Made by a program: the position numbers and the translations under genes. From positions 42,775,998 through 42,839,997 of the forward strand of contig OZ023214.1 in NCBI GenBank assembly GCA_963995525.1: DNA of 64,000 bases. The letters are read 5' to 3'. This DNA comes from Escarpia spicata (lineage: Eukaryota; Annelida; Polychaeta; Sabellida; Siboglinidae). Shown piece after piece: positions 44,510 to 55,591 of this stretch; within the stretch, counting starts at the first letter, position 1; every line of letters begins with the position of its first letter. A model generated the notes under the pieces. That model was given only the letters and a program-made list of their open reading frames with translations. It did no database searches and was not told the DNA's origin.

Positions 44510-45234
44510 TTTGTGTGTGCTGTCAGCACCATCAGGTGAAATTATGGTGCGAGCCCATAAACTATGTTAACCTTAATTGTATTTAAACTTTTAAATTCTA
44601 GTTAATTATTGTGTTATTATAATATTTACAGTACTCTATCCAACATGTTGTAATAAAGCAAATGTAAATATATACGCATGTATTTTGTAACTGTACTGAG
44701 TAAGACAATCGATTAAATTAAAGTCCAAATCAAAATAGTCTTCGAACGTTTGACTATAATTGCTTACAAACTGTACAATGACTACACCTGAGCCAGAGGT
44801 TACAATTTTAAGAAACTGTTGTTAAGGGCAGTCGATTCTAAAACAAGAAGATAGCGTGGACACGAGCGAGCTAGAACACTAGCTGCCCGGGCCCAAAAGG
44901 ACAACAACTGTCGACGTTCGTTTGCAGACACTGGGCGAATCGTTACTGGTTTCACAACTGTTATAGTTATAGGCGTCTCACCACGTGACGCAAATTTTCC
45001 ACATTAGGTATGTCATTGATGACAAACCAATGACAAACAAATGATGGCAAACCAATATATGAAAAAACATCATTGGCCCAATCAAGTGTTTTGCAATGAC
45101 AAACCAATTATGGCAAACCAACGACAGCCGTTTTGGGCCAATTATGTTTTTTCATGGCAAACCAGTGACAAACCATCATTGCCCCAATTATGGTTTCTGC
45201 AGGCATAATTGTTCCAATGAAATTTGCTAGCTGG
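44097..45234. mobile_element. Non-autonomous DNA transposon-like element, 1.1 kb
   Basis: Starts CCAGCTAGGAAATATCATTG and ends with the inverted form (CAATGAAATTTGCTAGCTGG). Both subterminal regions are packed with CCAATGA/TCATTGG words (44110-44310 and 45000-45220). The interior holds the TG-tract module copy 2 and no ORF. No target duplication was evident, so the superfamily is open. Confidence 0.6.
44387..44519 (+). repeat. Repeat module and TG tract, copy 2
   Basis: Near-identical to 42252-42428 but with a shorter TG tract (about 25 units), nested in the 44.1-45.2 kb element. Confidence 0.85.
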
Positions 45235-45405
45235 GTTGAAACTAGCCAAAATACTAACTCTTCAGGCTCTGTAAAAACCCTCCCTCCCCTTGAAGCTCCC
45301 CAAAATACCAATGTTTCAGGCTCTCCAAAGACTTACAACTGCACCTCCTTGATGTTCGCCAAAAATACCAACTCTCCAAACTCTCCAAAACACTCCAATT
45401 CATAG

Positions 45406-45660
45406 GCGCGGGGGCAAAGGGGCAACTGCCCCCCCAGGAATTTCCGGGGGGCAGACATATGGTTTTGCTCCCAAGTATATGTGAGCCTGAATGTGGGATT
45501 TTTGACGAGCTTCAAGAGGGGTGCAAATCGAGGTTTTCTAAGAGCCTCAATGTTTTTTTTGCATGGTGAGCGTCAGGGGGTGCAATTGGAAGTTTCTGGT
45601 TAGCTTAAACAATTTTGAACCCCGCCGCAAAAAAAATATTCAACAGATTCAACAGCACCC
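45406..45660. repeat. Unclassified repeat with GGGGCAACTGCCCC hairpin
   Basis: GGGGCAACTGCCCCCCC at about 45419 is a short hairpin followed by a G/C-rich then T-rich sequence of a kind often seen in invertebrate MITEs. Boundaries unclear. A CACACG-rich stretch (45665-45750) follows. Confidence 0.3.
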
Positions 45661-45749
45661 TCCCCCCCTCCACACACGAGCACGCACGCGCACGCACACT
45701 CACTGGCTGGCTCGCACGCACCACGCACACACACCACACACACACGTCT

Positions 45750-46240
45750 TCCAATGCCATGATACGACAGCGCAGTGGTGAAGCTATAGCTGGTTCTCAG
45801 CTCCCCAACATTTCATTTCGTTCCCGCGCTAGTGCTCCAATTGCATCCCCTCGTGTTGAATATGTATCCACCTCCCCGCTGAGAAGCAAAGGAGTTCCGT
45901 CTGTGGGATGTAGTCCCGCTTGGAAGGAACAATATCCCCATCGACAACAACAATTTTCAACATTACCCCTCCCGACGAAAATATCCAACATTAGTGAATT
46001 AGCTAGTGAAGACCCTCCTTTGCAACAAACATCTCCGACATTACCCACACAATCGCAAACACGCACGCACGCACACACTACGACACGTCCTAAATATTTG
46101 GTTGTCGATACAAAATGCTAGGCCACACCAAATGATGACTAGACCGCCAGGCTTATGGCATCGTCATTTAGACTTCCCTGTAGATAAAAGCAATATATCA
46201 TACTATAAAAAAAGACTGACGATTGTAGACGGAGGGTAAG
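45750..46240 (+). other. Unrecognised open frame, possibly transposon debris
   Basis: A + strand frame from about 45755 to 46121 (MIRQRSGEAIAGSQLPNISF at its start) is Ser/Pro/Thr/Gln-rich and ends LVVDTKC. It has no recognised domain and could be a disordered gag-like or chance frame. Confidence 0.2.
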
Positions 46241-46462
46241 CCGTGGGTGAAATGCTGCAAGCTGGCAACCCAACCTCAAATGGTTTACTACCTATAGTTT
46301 ATTACAATAGTAATGGTTTACTACTTAATATGTTAGGATAGTTGTAATTTAATTATTAAATAAATTACAGCGATCCAAACCTTCAGGTCCACGAAATGTC
46401 GGCCCTGTCGGTCGATCGAGTCACATTTCGTCGCAGTAGCCATTTACTAAAGGATCGGCAAA

Positions 46463-47185
46463 GGCCGGAATAAACTGGTACTTTTCGCCCGACCAGACCA
46501 GACAAGACCAAACCACGTCAGACCGACACCGACTAGCCCCGACCACAATCGACGTAGTGGAAAAATTTCAAGTTTAGTTGATTATGACGGTTTCTAGTAT
46601 AGCGCTGTCGATGTCAGCCGGTGTAGTGAATCCACGTACTGTACTTAGTAGAGAGTCTGGTTTGGTCCATCCTCGCGCGTCAGGGGTCGCTGCTGCTGAT
46701 TACGTCAGTGCCAGCCAGCAGTACTCCCTGGCTGATCGCTTTGCGAAACTCTGAATTTAAGCTCAGCCAATGAAATCGCATACTAGATCAGTAGATCTAG
46801 GCAGGTCAGGTTGTCATAATAAAACTAATTTCAGCCAACCGTGGCTCGTGTTGCATGCAATGTTTAGGAAGTAGAAGCAATTATTCGAATATACAATACC
46901 ACTGAGCTGCTCGTGCTATAATGGGCGAACGGGTCATTATATATTGGGATTCCCAGAAGTTGTTTATCCGTCTTCAAATTGGAGCGGGTATTTGCGCTGT
47001 TCTCACGGGTGACGCAGTCGCGACTGGCGAAGTCAATTACTAGTTTGACTTAGCTAACTTCCGCACTTCGCGTAGGGGATCAGCCAGGGCTACTTTTGCA
47101 TGGCAAACAGCCTTGGCTTGCGAGGATGGTTTGGTCTGGTCTGGTATGGTCTGGTCTTACGAAAAGTGTCAGTCTGTTCCTGCCA
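46463..47185. mobile_element. Possible inverted-repeat element with GACCAGACC ends
   Basis: ACTTTTCGCCCGACCAGACC near 46480 is mirrored as GGTCTGGTCTTACGAAAAGT near 47150, each extending about 50 bp with mismatches. The interior shows no ORF. Confidence 0.5.

Positions 47186-47187
<2 letters not shown>

Positions 47188-47237
<50 letters not shown>
47188..47237. repeat. AT microsatellite
   Basis: About 24 AT units. Confidence 0.95.
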
Positions 47238-47240
<3 letters not shown>

Positions 47241-47591
47241 GGATAGGAAGCCTAACGTTAAAATATATATTTGACGTGAAACATGGTCGCCATATTGCTT
47301 TCCCTATTGTTACGTAAACTGACTTCGCCGCCATATTATTTCAACCACGTACGTTACGCGTAACGTCCACATGCAACACTCGCGTTTTCTCACGTATCTG
47401 CTTGTTGAACGTGCGCATTCGCGTCCACAATTACGACTTTTACGTGATGCTTACGACTTTGTACGTGCCAATGGTGACGCGTAATCATTGCACATAAATC
47501 GTCCTCTGACCTCGATTTAGACTATTATCGACGGTTTGGGGAAAGCAAAATTGCCGACAATGATAACCTACACTTCCTATCCATGTATATA
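47232..47591. mobile_element. Small MITE-like element, about 360 bp
   Basis: TATACATGGATAGGAAG on the left returns inverted as CTTCCTATCCATGTATA on the right. The interior is unusually rich in ACGT and TTACG words. Confidence 0.5.
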
Positions 47592-48133
47592 GATCAGTGA
47601 CCCCGCCCTTAAGAAACACGTCCACCCACTTCGATAAAGCTGGTTGTGACGTCATTTCTGATTGTTCAAACGCGTTGACTTTATAGAACCATATCCACAA
47701 CGACACACTCCCTGTAGAGGCGCCACGTGACATACCCACCACATTGCGTTTGGGAGAGGCCACGCGACCGGAAGCGTTCCTTTGCTTGGAAGTTGTCACG
47801 AGTGACCAATTCCAAAAGAATACCACGTACACTTATGCAATCAGGAATGCACACGCTATAAACATGGTGATCAAAGAATATATTTAATAAGTGAGATAAT
47901 TTATGTCAAATGCAAACATACATATAATGGGTTTCCTTGTGTTTTAGACAGGCCCTGCTTTCCGTGTGTTTAGACATGCGCTGCGTTAATTTCCTGGTGC
48001 TTAGGCGTTCCGTGTCATTTGATGCCTGTATTTTGCCGATTCCCGATCTCTGACTTCTGCACTCACACTGACGATTATATCAGATTGATGACTAAAGTAG
48101 GCCTAATTAATTGGTATTGCTGACACGTGGAGG
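47592..48133. other. Intergenic stretch, nothing recognised
   Basis: Ordinary sequence between the MITE-like element and the hAT remnant; no gene or structure supported. Confidence 0.4.
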
Positions 48134-48443
48134 TAGGGTTGCCACCCATTCCTTATAATATGGAATCGTCCCGTAATTAAGAAATAAATATTGCGTCCCT
48201 TATTGAATTATTACGAAACGTATTTTCCTACATGTATGATGGAAGCTCCGCTGTGCGGTTGTCAGTGCGTGTCGGCCTGCCTACTCGTCTGTGTGAGCGT
48301 TTGAAAACAGCAGCACGTGTCGTCAGAAGCATCGTCACTGATATTGGCTATTGCTGCACATACACTGCCACTCGCTGCTGTTGCCCAAATTTCGGAGACG
48401 CTATTTTCGGCATAGAGTCTGCCTGCCGTCCACTGCTTTAAAT

Positions 48444-48644
48444 ATGGCGTTTTCGTCCATTTCAAGTCTTCCTGCCAAGCGCAAAAGGCTACAGAAATAC
48501 CGGCGTGAATGGGAAACCGATCATCATTGGCTTGTCAGTGTCAGTGAGAACGAGTTTACTGTTTACTGTACGCTATGTCGCCGAGTTTTTTCTATTGCCC
48601 ATGGTGGGGTGTGCGATGTGAAACAGCATGGTGACAGCTGCTGA
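48444..48644 (+). pseudogene. hAT transposase N-terminal zinc-finger piece
   Basis: Starts MAFSSISSLPAKRKRLQKYR, continues with a Cys2 knuckle and DVKQH, then stops at 48644 by frameshift. The expected second half of the finger is in another frame. Confidence 0.6.
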
Positions 48645-49530
48645 GTTGGCTCATGTGTATCATACTGTGAAGCACAACTTGAGCTACAGCAGTGCTGACT
48701 GTGGCCAGAAACTCAACCTGAAAAGGTTTCTCAACTCCAAGATTGCAAAAAAGACAGTTTGGGGGAGAACCAAAGCAGAAGCATTGGTGAAAGATGAGCT
48801 TGCACACAAGGCAGTGGGTGGTGTGTTTAATAGTTTAACCTCTCAACTGGAAAGACCTAGGCTTTCAGTAGATGTGGAGAATGTGGTACTGAAGGTGTAC
48901 AGTTTCGTCTCATGCTCTGCCAAAAGAAGGGACTCCCTCAAAGAATTATATGAGTTCTGTGATGTTGAATTCCGTGAAATCCTACGCCATGTCATAACCA
49001 GATGGCTGTCACTCAACCCTGCAATATCCCGACTCCTGCAGTGCCGGTCTGCTCTGAAATCCTACTTGGTCAGCCTGGGGGATGAATGCCCAAGACAAAT
49101 CCAAGTAATATTAAAGCAAAACATGGATGCAACAGAAGTGCAGGAGGGAGATGCAGATGTGGTTGAAGTGTATTTCCTCTTCTGCAACCACATCCTCTCC
49201 CTTTTTGAAGCTACAGCACTAATGAAGGTTGTTAAGAAGCTAGAGAGAAACGACACCACCCACGTTGACCTTTTCCCCATCATGATATCTTTCAAAGACA
49301 AGATGAGCCAGAGGAGGGAAGATGGGTTCTACGGCTATCTCACCAAGGTTAAACTCCAACGCCCCTCTGCAGCTGAACAAAACACTGCCATGTCAGAGTT
49401 CAACGACTCTCGCAACACTGCCATCACATATGTAGAGAAGTGGTTCAACTTCTCAGAGGAGAACTGCATGGCTCATGTGTCTGCAGCCCCCCCCCCCCCC
49501 TCTCCATCCTGGCCGGCTCACATTCAATGA
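48628..49530 (+). pseudogene. hAT transposase, middle part
   Basis: 300 codons open. Contains the conserved VYHTVKH and IAKKTVWGRTKAEALVK block and the region leading to the RNase-H-like fold. It ends in a Pro run produced by a C homopolymer. Non-functional as it stands. Confidence 0.7.
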
Positions 49531-49656
49531 CTTTCAGAAAGTAACTGAGAAGTGGAGTGTACACAGCTAGCGAGGTTAAGAGAGGCATACATGTGAACAT
49601 GGAGTTAAATGGACACAATGTGTCAATGCTTGTAGATACTGGGGCGGCGGGGTCTA

Positions 49657-50454
49657 TTGTACCGGAGAATGTGTACAAAAATGTCTTGCGTAACTTTCCA
49701 TAGGTCATACACCGGAGAACTAATCCCATTGGCAGGTAAAGTGTGTGTGTCTGTCAGATATCGTGGTAACAAGCATTCATTGCAGGTGTTTGTGGCGAAA
49801 GGGTCACGACCAGCATTGATGGGGCGGGATTGGTTAAAGCAGATACCACTTAACTGGGATGCAATTTTCAGTGTCAATCCCCAGATCGCTACAGAAGTAG
49901 ACCAGTTGTTGATTAATTACGGGAATTTGTTCAACGAGTCACGTGAGGGGATTAAGGGCTACACTGCAGCTCTTAAAGTGAAACCAGATCAAAGGCCAGT
50001 TTTCCAGAAGGCGCGTCCGGTGCCATATTCCATGCGAGAAGTCGTGGAGAGTGAACTCGAGCGTCTTGAATCTATTGACGTTCTTCATCGTGTTGAGTCT
50101 AGTGAATGGGCAAGCACCACAGTCAATGTTCCAAAAATGAGAAACGGTAAGATGTCGGTGCGGATTTGTGGAGATTTCAAGTTGTTGAACGCAGCAATCG
50201 AGGATGACAAGTATCCGCTTCCTACAACGCAGGATTTGTTCACCAAATTGGCTCAGACAAACAAGACACCTAAGATGTTTTCAGTTCTTGACTTGAGTGG
50301 GGCCTTCAATCAGATGGAAGTGTGCGAAGAGTCGATTCTTCTGCTAACTCCTTGGTCTAGTCCAACATTACGCGAAGTTCATGGCCAACTTGTCCTCGAT
50401 GCTGCAGCCTCTCTTCAGACGTCTTCAGGCAGGGGTCAAGTGGTCCTGGGATGA
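49657..50454 (+). pseudogene. Gypsy protease/RT N-terminal piece with RT-core deletion
   Basis: Reads through the protease C-terminus (LMGRDWL) and RT fingers (VRICGDFKLLN) to DLSGAFNQM, then leaves frame. The motif block with the catalytic YxDD is missing from the DNA, not merely frameshifted. Confidence 0.8.
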
Positions 50455-51124
50455 GAAATATGAGGCAGTATTCACTCGGTGCAAAAGAGTACTGTCCAGT
50501 TGCACCATCCTCACGCACTACGACCAGAGAAAAGAGCTGATATTGGCTACCGATGCGAGCCAGTATGGTATTGGCGCAGTCATTAGCCACACAATGAAGG
50601 ATGGATCAGAGAAGCCGATAGCATTCACCTCGCGAACACTGAGCAAAGCCGAGAAAAATTACTCGCAGATCGAAAAGGAGGCCTTGGCGATAATATACGG
50701 AGTGAAGAAGTTTCATCTCTACTTGTTTGGTCGCTTTTTCACACTGGTGACGGATCATTGTCCACTGGTTCGCATCTTCGGAGATAAGACTGGCGTACCT
50801 ACGATGACGGCGGCTCGGATACAGCGATGGGCTCTGATACTGGCGGGTTATCAATATGAGATCCAATTCAAGTCATCAAAAGAAAATGCGAACGCAGATG
50901 CACTGAGCAGATTGCCGGTGGGATCGCCCGAGTCGGCTGATCCTGATGAAACGGTGGCAGCAGTCAGCATGTTGTCGGTGGCCGAACTTCCAGTAACCGC
51001 TAAAATGATTGCAGGGGCTACCAGAAAGGATCCTACGTTGGCCAAGGTCTATGAATTCACACTGCGAGGCTGGCCAAACTCAACCGATGAGTTGGTGAAT
51101 GCATATCGATGCAGAAAAGATTAA
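50381..51124 (+). pseudogene. Gypsy RT thumb/RNase H piece
   Basis: Opens inside the RT connection (MANLSSMLQPLFRRLQ), then the RNase H-like domain with ATDASQYGIGAV, the IEKEALAI helix and TDHCPL. Ends at an in-frame TAA (51122). Confidence 0.82.
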
Positions 51125-51568
51125 TTGTCGTTGGAAGATGGTTGTCTTCTCTGGGGGAGAAGAGTAGTCATTCCAGCAGTGTTCAGAGAACATATACTAC
51201 GAGAACTGCATGTGATGCATCCGGGCATGGTCAGAATGAAGTCGATCGCTAGAAGCTTCGTCTGGTGGCCTGGCCTTGATGCGGATATCGAGGACTGTGT
51301 CCGAAACTGTCGGGAATGCAGCCAGGTAGCGAGCACGCCGAATGTAGCACCACTGGTGCCATGGCCGGGGGCTACGGGACCATGGGAACGTATCCATGTG
51401 GATTTTGCAGAAAAAGACGGACAGAACTTCCTTGTCGTGGTGGATAGTCATTCAAAGTGGCTGGAAGTGGTCTCAATGTCTCGCACTACTGCAAACAAGG
51501 CGATAGTGCAACTGAGAAGAATGTTCGCAGCATTTGGCTTACCACGCGAGGTGGTATCTGACAACTGA
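51125..51568 (+). pseudogene. Gypsy integrase, N-terminal and core part
   Basis: Continues in frame after the stop. Has H-H and C-C zinc ligands (HVMHPG; CRNCRECSQV-type), the first core Asp (HVDFAE) and the second (VSDN), then TGA where Gly is expected. Confidence 0.82.
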
Positions 51569-51601
51569 CCTCAGTTCGCTTGCGAGGAATTTTGTCGTTT
51601 C

Positions 51602-52342
51602 TTGAGGTTGAATGGCGTCAAGGATATACGGTGTCCAGCTTACCACCCGGCGACGAACGGCCTCGCGGAGAGAAATGTCCAGACGTTCAAGAAGATGCTT
51701 GCAAAATCCAACAGCCAGCTACCATTGCAACACCGTCTGTCGGACATACTGTTTCAGTACCGAAACACACCGCATTCGCTTACGGATAAAACGCCGTCGG
51801 AGTTGTTCCTGAACCGAGCGCCACGCACCAGACTTGCGAAGACGAAACCCAGTCTCGAAGCAAAAGTGCAAGATCGGCAATTAAAACAGAAACAACAGCG
51901 TGATGGAGCTCATTCACGCATTCGCAAGTTCGACGTCTACCAGAGAGTGAGAGTCGGAAACATGAGAGAAGGAATGGAGAAGTGGATACTGGGAACGGTG
52001 GTCAGAGTTTTAGGGCCACTGACATATTTGGTCAGACTGCCAGGAACCAGGAGGCGATCCGTTCATGTGGACCACGTGGTCGCGAATGATGACCACCCAG
52101 CTACACCAGAAGGTTGGAGCGATGTCGCGATTGCACCTCCCATTGTCGTGACATCCGAGCCAGAGCCTGTAGTTGTCGATCCGGTTGATCCGGTCGATCC
52201 AGTAGGTCATGGAGGGCAAACAGAACAAGCACCTAAGGCACCTAACGGGTTAGGGTCACCAACACCGATTGTCCTTCAGTCGCCAGCTGCTGTCAGGCGT
52301 TCATCACGAACTATCAAACCTGTTGTTAAGTTGAATTTGTGA
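51602..52342 (+). pseudogene. Gypsy integrase, C-terminal part
   Basis: Carries the third catalytic residue in LAERNVQ, the YRNTPHSLT motif and the C-terminal beta-barrel region (ILGTVVRVLGPLTYLVRL), then a Pro/Val/Asp tail. Frame differs from the stretch before 51568. Confidence 0.8.
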
Positions 52343-52427
52343 TTATTCACCCAGTTACTCTTAGTATAAGCTTGCTATATTAGTCGCAGATGGTTTTTTA
52401 TAATAGTTATATTTTAAGGTGGAGAAA

Positions 52428-52570
52428 TGTTGTATATTGATGTAACGGGTACTAGTTATAAGTGTCCGTCCGTGTTTTGTACCGTTTCTGCAATACATAC
52501 CAGAGGCACTCTGGGATACCGCCAACCTCATGTGTAGTTGATTACTATTCGTAATCTGTCTCCTTAAACA
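52428..52570 (+). repeat. Candidate 3' LTR of the + strand Gypsy remnant
   Basis: AAGGTGGAGAAA (52416-52427) fits a polypurine tract and is followed directly by TGTTGTATATTG...TCCTTAAACA, about 143 bp with TG...CA ends. No second copy was found in the window to confirm it. Confidence 0.45.
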
Positions 52571-52625
52571 TGCAAACTCCACAATACACAACAATGTACA
52601 TTAGAAAGAGAATGTCATTCCATAA

Positions 52626-53470
52626 CTACAGTTTCTCGGGTCTGCCGCGATGTCGAATCTGGCCCCGACCTCGGCTTCAACCACGTTTAGGGGGAGGGGA
52701 TGCGGTGTCATCATCACTTTCATCACTTGTCTCACTGTCACTCTCAGCAGTTATAGTTCCAGGTTTGGGTACATTTTGTAATGGAGTAACAATGTCCTTG
52801 AATGTTTCTGGAACAAACTGCCTTATTTCTTGGTAGAGATACCACTGGCGTTTAGGGTCTAAGCCCTTTGGTTGGATAACAAGAGGCATATACCAGCTAC
52901 AGGTGGAGCACATTTAACCAATTTCTGTCGACTAACATCTGTCTGAAAATTCACGGAGCATTACATAATTACAACTTACTCTGAATTCAAAGTGATGATA
53001 GTTCTTGATACCTGTCATTCTGTGGAAGAAGGTGGCAAGGTAGGCGGTCCAGTCATAGACCGGAACTATGACCTGACCGTCACCCGTGCCACACAAATGT
53101 GGAACATTAACATGGAATACAAATTCTGCAATATCATTCAAACAATTGACATCAGTTTTACGATAAACACGTTTCATTAACCCAAAACACCAGTCACAGC
53201 TGAATTTAGTATGCCCTGTTAGAAGAAATGAAAGCTTGATGGAATTATGTTTGCCGGTCAAAACACGCCACGGGAGGTACCAAATCATGCATGAGTTTTT
53301 GTTTTGGCCAGCACAGTTGTCTGCATGAAGATGCACATCTGTCTCCCCTAACCCGTAGTGATCGAAGTAGTAGCGGAGTAAAGAAACCACATAGTTAGCT
53401 CCTTTACCTGTCTGCACTGATTCGTTAATTAGGAAATTAAGTTGGCGGACCGTATGATTCTGCTAGAGTT
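52626..53470 (-). pseudogene. DUF7869-like gene remnant
   Basis: On the - strand the frame reads VRQLNFLINESVQTGKGANY, HLHADNCAGQNKNS, LLTGHTKFSCDWCFG and, after a possible 37-bp intron (donor GTAAGT near 52978) and a frame change, KGLDPKRQWYLYQEIR, an acidic Ser stretch, a TGA and an RG-rich end (52626). HADNCxGQNKN and GHTKFxxD are hallmarks of DUF7869 proteins, common in invertebrates and probably transposon-derived. The 5' part is cut off at about 53470, beside a Gypsy LTR. Confidence 0.65.
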
Positions 53471-53483
53471 CTTCTAGCAGTAC

Positions 53484-53736
53484 TGTAACGATATTGCTTG
53501 CATCTATGTATTATATAACATACAAACAACGCGTCGAGAGAATATGTTTAATACGCTGCTATCTGGATACACAGCTATACACTGATCTAAATCCTAGGCT
53601 AGACTGATTCACTACACTAACAGCGGCACGTTAGCGCCCACTACTATATATGCCAATTAGAGTCCAGAGGTTGCTGCCAGACAATCAGTTCAAATATATC
53701 CTCCCTGCTGGGCATCAGCTGGGGTATCTCGTGACA
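53484..53736 (-). repeat. LTR of the - strand Gypsy remnant
   Basis: On the - strand it begins TGTCACGAGATACC after an A-rich polypurine tract (about 53737-53765) and ends CGTTACA, 253 bp with TG...CA ends and a TATATA box in the middle. No second LTR was found near 56.4 kb. Confidence 0.6.
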
Positions 53737-53826
53737 TCCCTTTTTGTTATAATTTTTTTTCAGTTTAGGGATTCACATTTCATTCATTAGCCGTCGTGAT
53801 GGCTTAATGTCAACACGATCAGTGAT

Positions 53827-54832
53827 TCACCTCTCATTAATGAGCCGTCGTGGTGGCTTAATGTCAACATGATCTCGAAGTGTCATGCGTCTTGCATTTG
53901 GCTCGTCTCGCCTTGGCATAATGCCCGGTATCCCCCGCGGCGTGATCGGGCGAGGACACGGCGATAACGGAATGTAAACAACAACAGCCGGTTGTCGTTG
54001 ACCGGTCGGCTTGGAGATCGTTGCATGGGACATGGATTCTGGCGTTACGTCATGAGCAACAGTCACTGGGGGCGCCGATTCGTTGGTTGCCCTCAACTGT
54101 TGTCTGTTGCGCCGATAGGTGTGTCCTTCGACATACACGGTGTAGGATGGCTGTCCTAGCGTTCGTTTACATTCACCCAAACTCCAAGTGTTGAGTCCAG
54201 GCAGTTTCATCCGGACTGCCTGTCCAACATTTAGCTCTTTCAGCGGCTTTGAGTGGGTGTCGTAATGTCGTTGGTACTTTCGTTTTCGTTGTTCGATAGC
54301 ATCGCTGACATTTCTTCCTTGGATTTTCGGTGCAAGTAGACTGTTTCGCGTCGGCAACAGTGTCTTAGTCCGGCGTGACATCAAACGTTGCACAGGCGAG
54401 CTTTGCAAGCCATCTGTCGGTGTGTTGCGCCATTCCAGAATAGTTTTCAGTGGGTCGCTTCCATCCAGTTTGGCCTTCTTGAGCAAAGATTTAGCTATTT
54501 TCACAGCGTTCTCCGTTTTCCGGTTGCTTTGGGGGTAGTGCGGGCTTGATGTTATGTGCACAAAGCCCCACTGACGAGCAAATTTCGCAAATTCCTGTGA
54601 CCCAATACTGTGAAGCATTGTCACTGACCAGAATTGAAGGAACTCCGTGACTTGCGAAGTGTGGCCGTAGAGCGTTGACAACAGCTTGTAACGTTGTCTT
54701 CTTCAGCTCGTTGATCTCGAAGAAGTTACTGTAGTAGTCTACCAGTATGACATACTGGTGTCCGTCGAGCTCAAACAAATCTGTTGCGACCTTGGCCCAT
54801 GGCAGATGAGGGAACTCGTGTGTTTGCAGCAT
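53827..54832 (-). pseudogene. Gypsy integrase piece
   Basis: Core with KVATDLFELDG and VSDN, a frameshift near 54600, HYPQSNRKTENAVK with the catalytic Glu, WRNTPTDGL and QRLMSRRT, and a C-terminal region with a chromo-like VGQAVRMKLPG. Broken by the frameshift. Confidence 0.8.
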
Positions 54833-55053
54833 CTCACGGCACTGTTACGGTCGGTGTGCGTTGCAAGCGTTCACACCGGCCGGGCCAATAGATGACTTCG
54901 CGCGCCCTGCACAGGCATCTCTCTATTCCAATATGGCCCTGGTTATCAATTTCACCATTCCCTGTTGCATCACATGGGGGATTACTATTCTGTCTCCCTT
55001 GAAGATTAATCCATCTTCAACTAACAGTTCATCTTTGAACTGCACGTACGGTT

Positions 55054-55591
55054 TTAGTGCTTTCTTACGGTACTCGCTGCTGGCCACCCTGACCTGATGG
55101 CCTTCTCGAGTTCTCGCAACACTGCGTCTTCCTTCGTGGCGTGCTGCAGCTCGATTAGTTTATCTTCAGGCAGCATGATGTTGTCGCTGTACATCATCTC
55201 GTCTGAGTCGACAACTTCATTGACATCGGCATTTGCATCTCGCCGAGTGTCTCGTTTAGTCTCCGTGTTGTACGCTCGGCTCAACATATCTGCAACGTAC
55301 ATTTCCGATCCTTTCTTGTACCTCACTTCGAGTGGCATTTTTGGCGTCTATGACAGTGAAGACACGCGCACCGCTTAGTCGTGTAGCAATTTCCTCTATC
55401 GTTGGCATTTTATAATGTTCTCGCTTGATAGTTCGGTTTAGATCCCGTGGATCCATGCAGATACGCAGTTTTCCTGTCTTCGACACGAGCAACAACCTGG
55501 AAACCCAATCTGTCGGTTCACCGACTGACGCGATGATGTCATCGTTGACGATCTCACGCAGCTCATGTTTCAGCTTGTCTCTCAGAGGCAC
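55054..55591 (-). pseudogene. Gypsy RT/RNase H piece with internal deletion
   Basis: RT fingers to FTVIDAKN, then an immediate change of frame into the terminal RNase H motif MLSRAYN and an acidic linker. The palm motifs and RNase H core are absent. Confidence 0.8.

Larger units (their letters stand above)
48134..49563 (+). mobile_element. hAT transposon remnant (BED-like finger and transposase part)
   Basis: Begins TAGGGTTGCCA, close to the CAGGGTTGCC end of some hAT elements. A frame with ATG at 48444 codes an N-terminal zinc finger (CTLCRRVFSIAHGG). After a frame change, 48628-49530 reads VYHTVKHNLSYSSADCG, RTKAEALVKDELA and VYFLFCNHILSLFE, matching hAT/DUF4371-like transposases. Past a C homopolymer at 49489-49500 the frame shifts again (LTFNDFQKVTEKW). 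The catalytic C-terminal part is missing. Confidence 0.7.
49565..52342 (+). mobile_element. Ty3/Gypsy pol remnant, + strand (protease, RT, RNase H, integrase)
   Basis: Domain order: protease motif VDTGAAGSIV (about 49625), frameshift near 49690, RT N-terminus to LDLSGAFNQM (50295), a junction near 50335 where the RT core is absent, RNase H (TDASQYGIGAV, about 50550) to ADALSRLPVG, a stop at 51122, integrase zinc region (HPGM and CRECSQ), core with HVDFAEKDG, a stop at 51566 in VSDN*PQF, then ERN and a Lys/Arg and Pro-rich tail ending 52342. It resembles the invertebrate K02A2.6-like Gypsy group. Dead by deletion, stops and frameshifts; gag and 5' LTR not found. Confidence 0.88.

Noticed and set aside
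47080..47334. Frames with Tyr-Ile repeats
   Set aside because: Run through the AT microsatellite.
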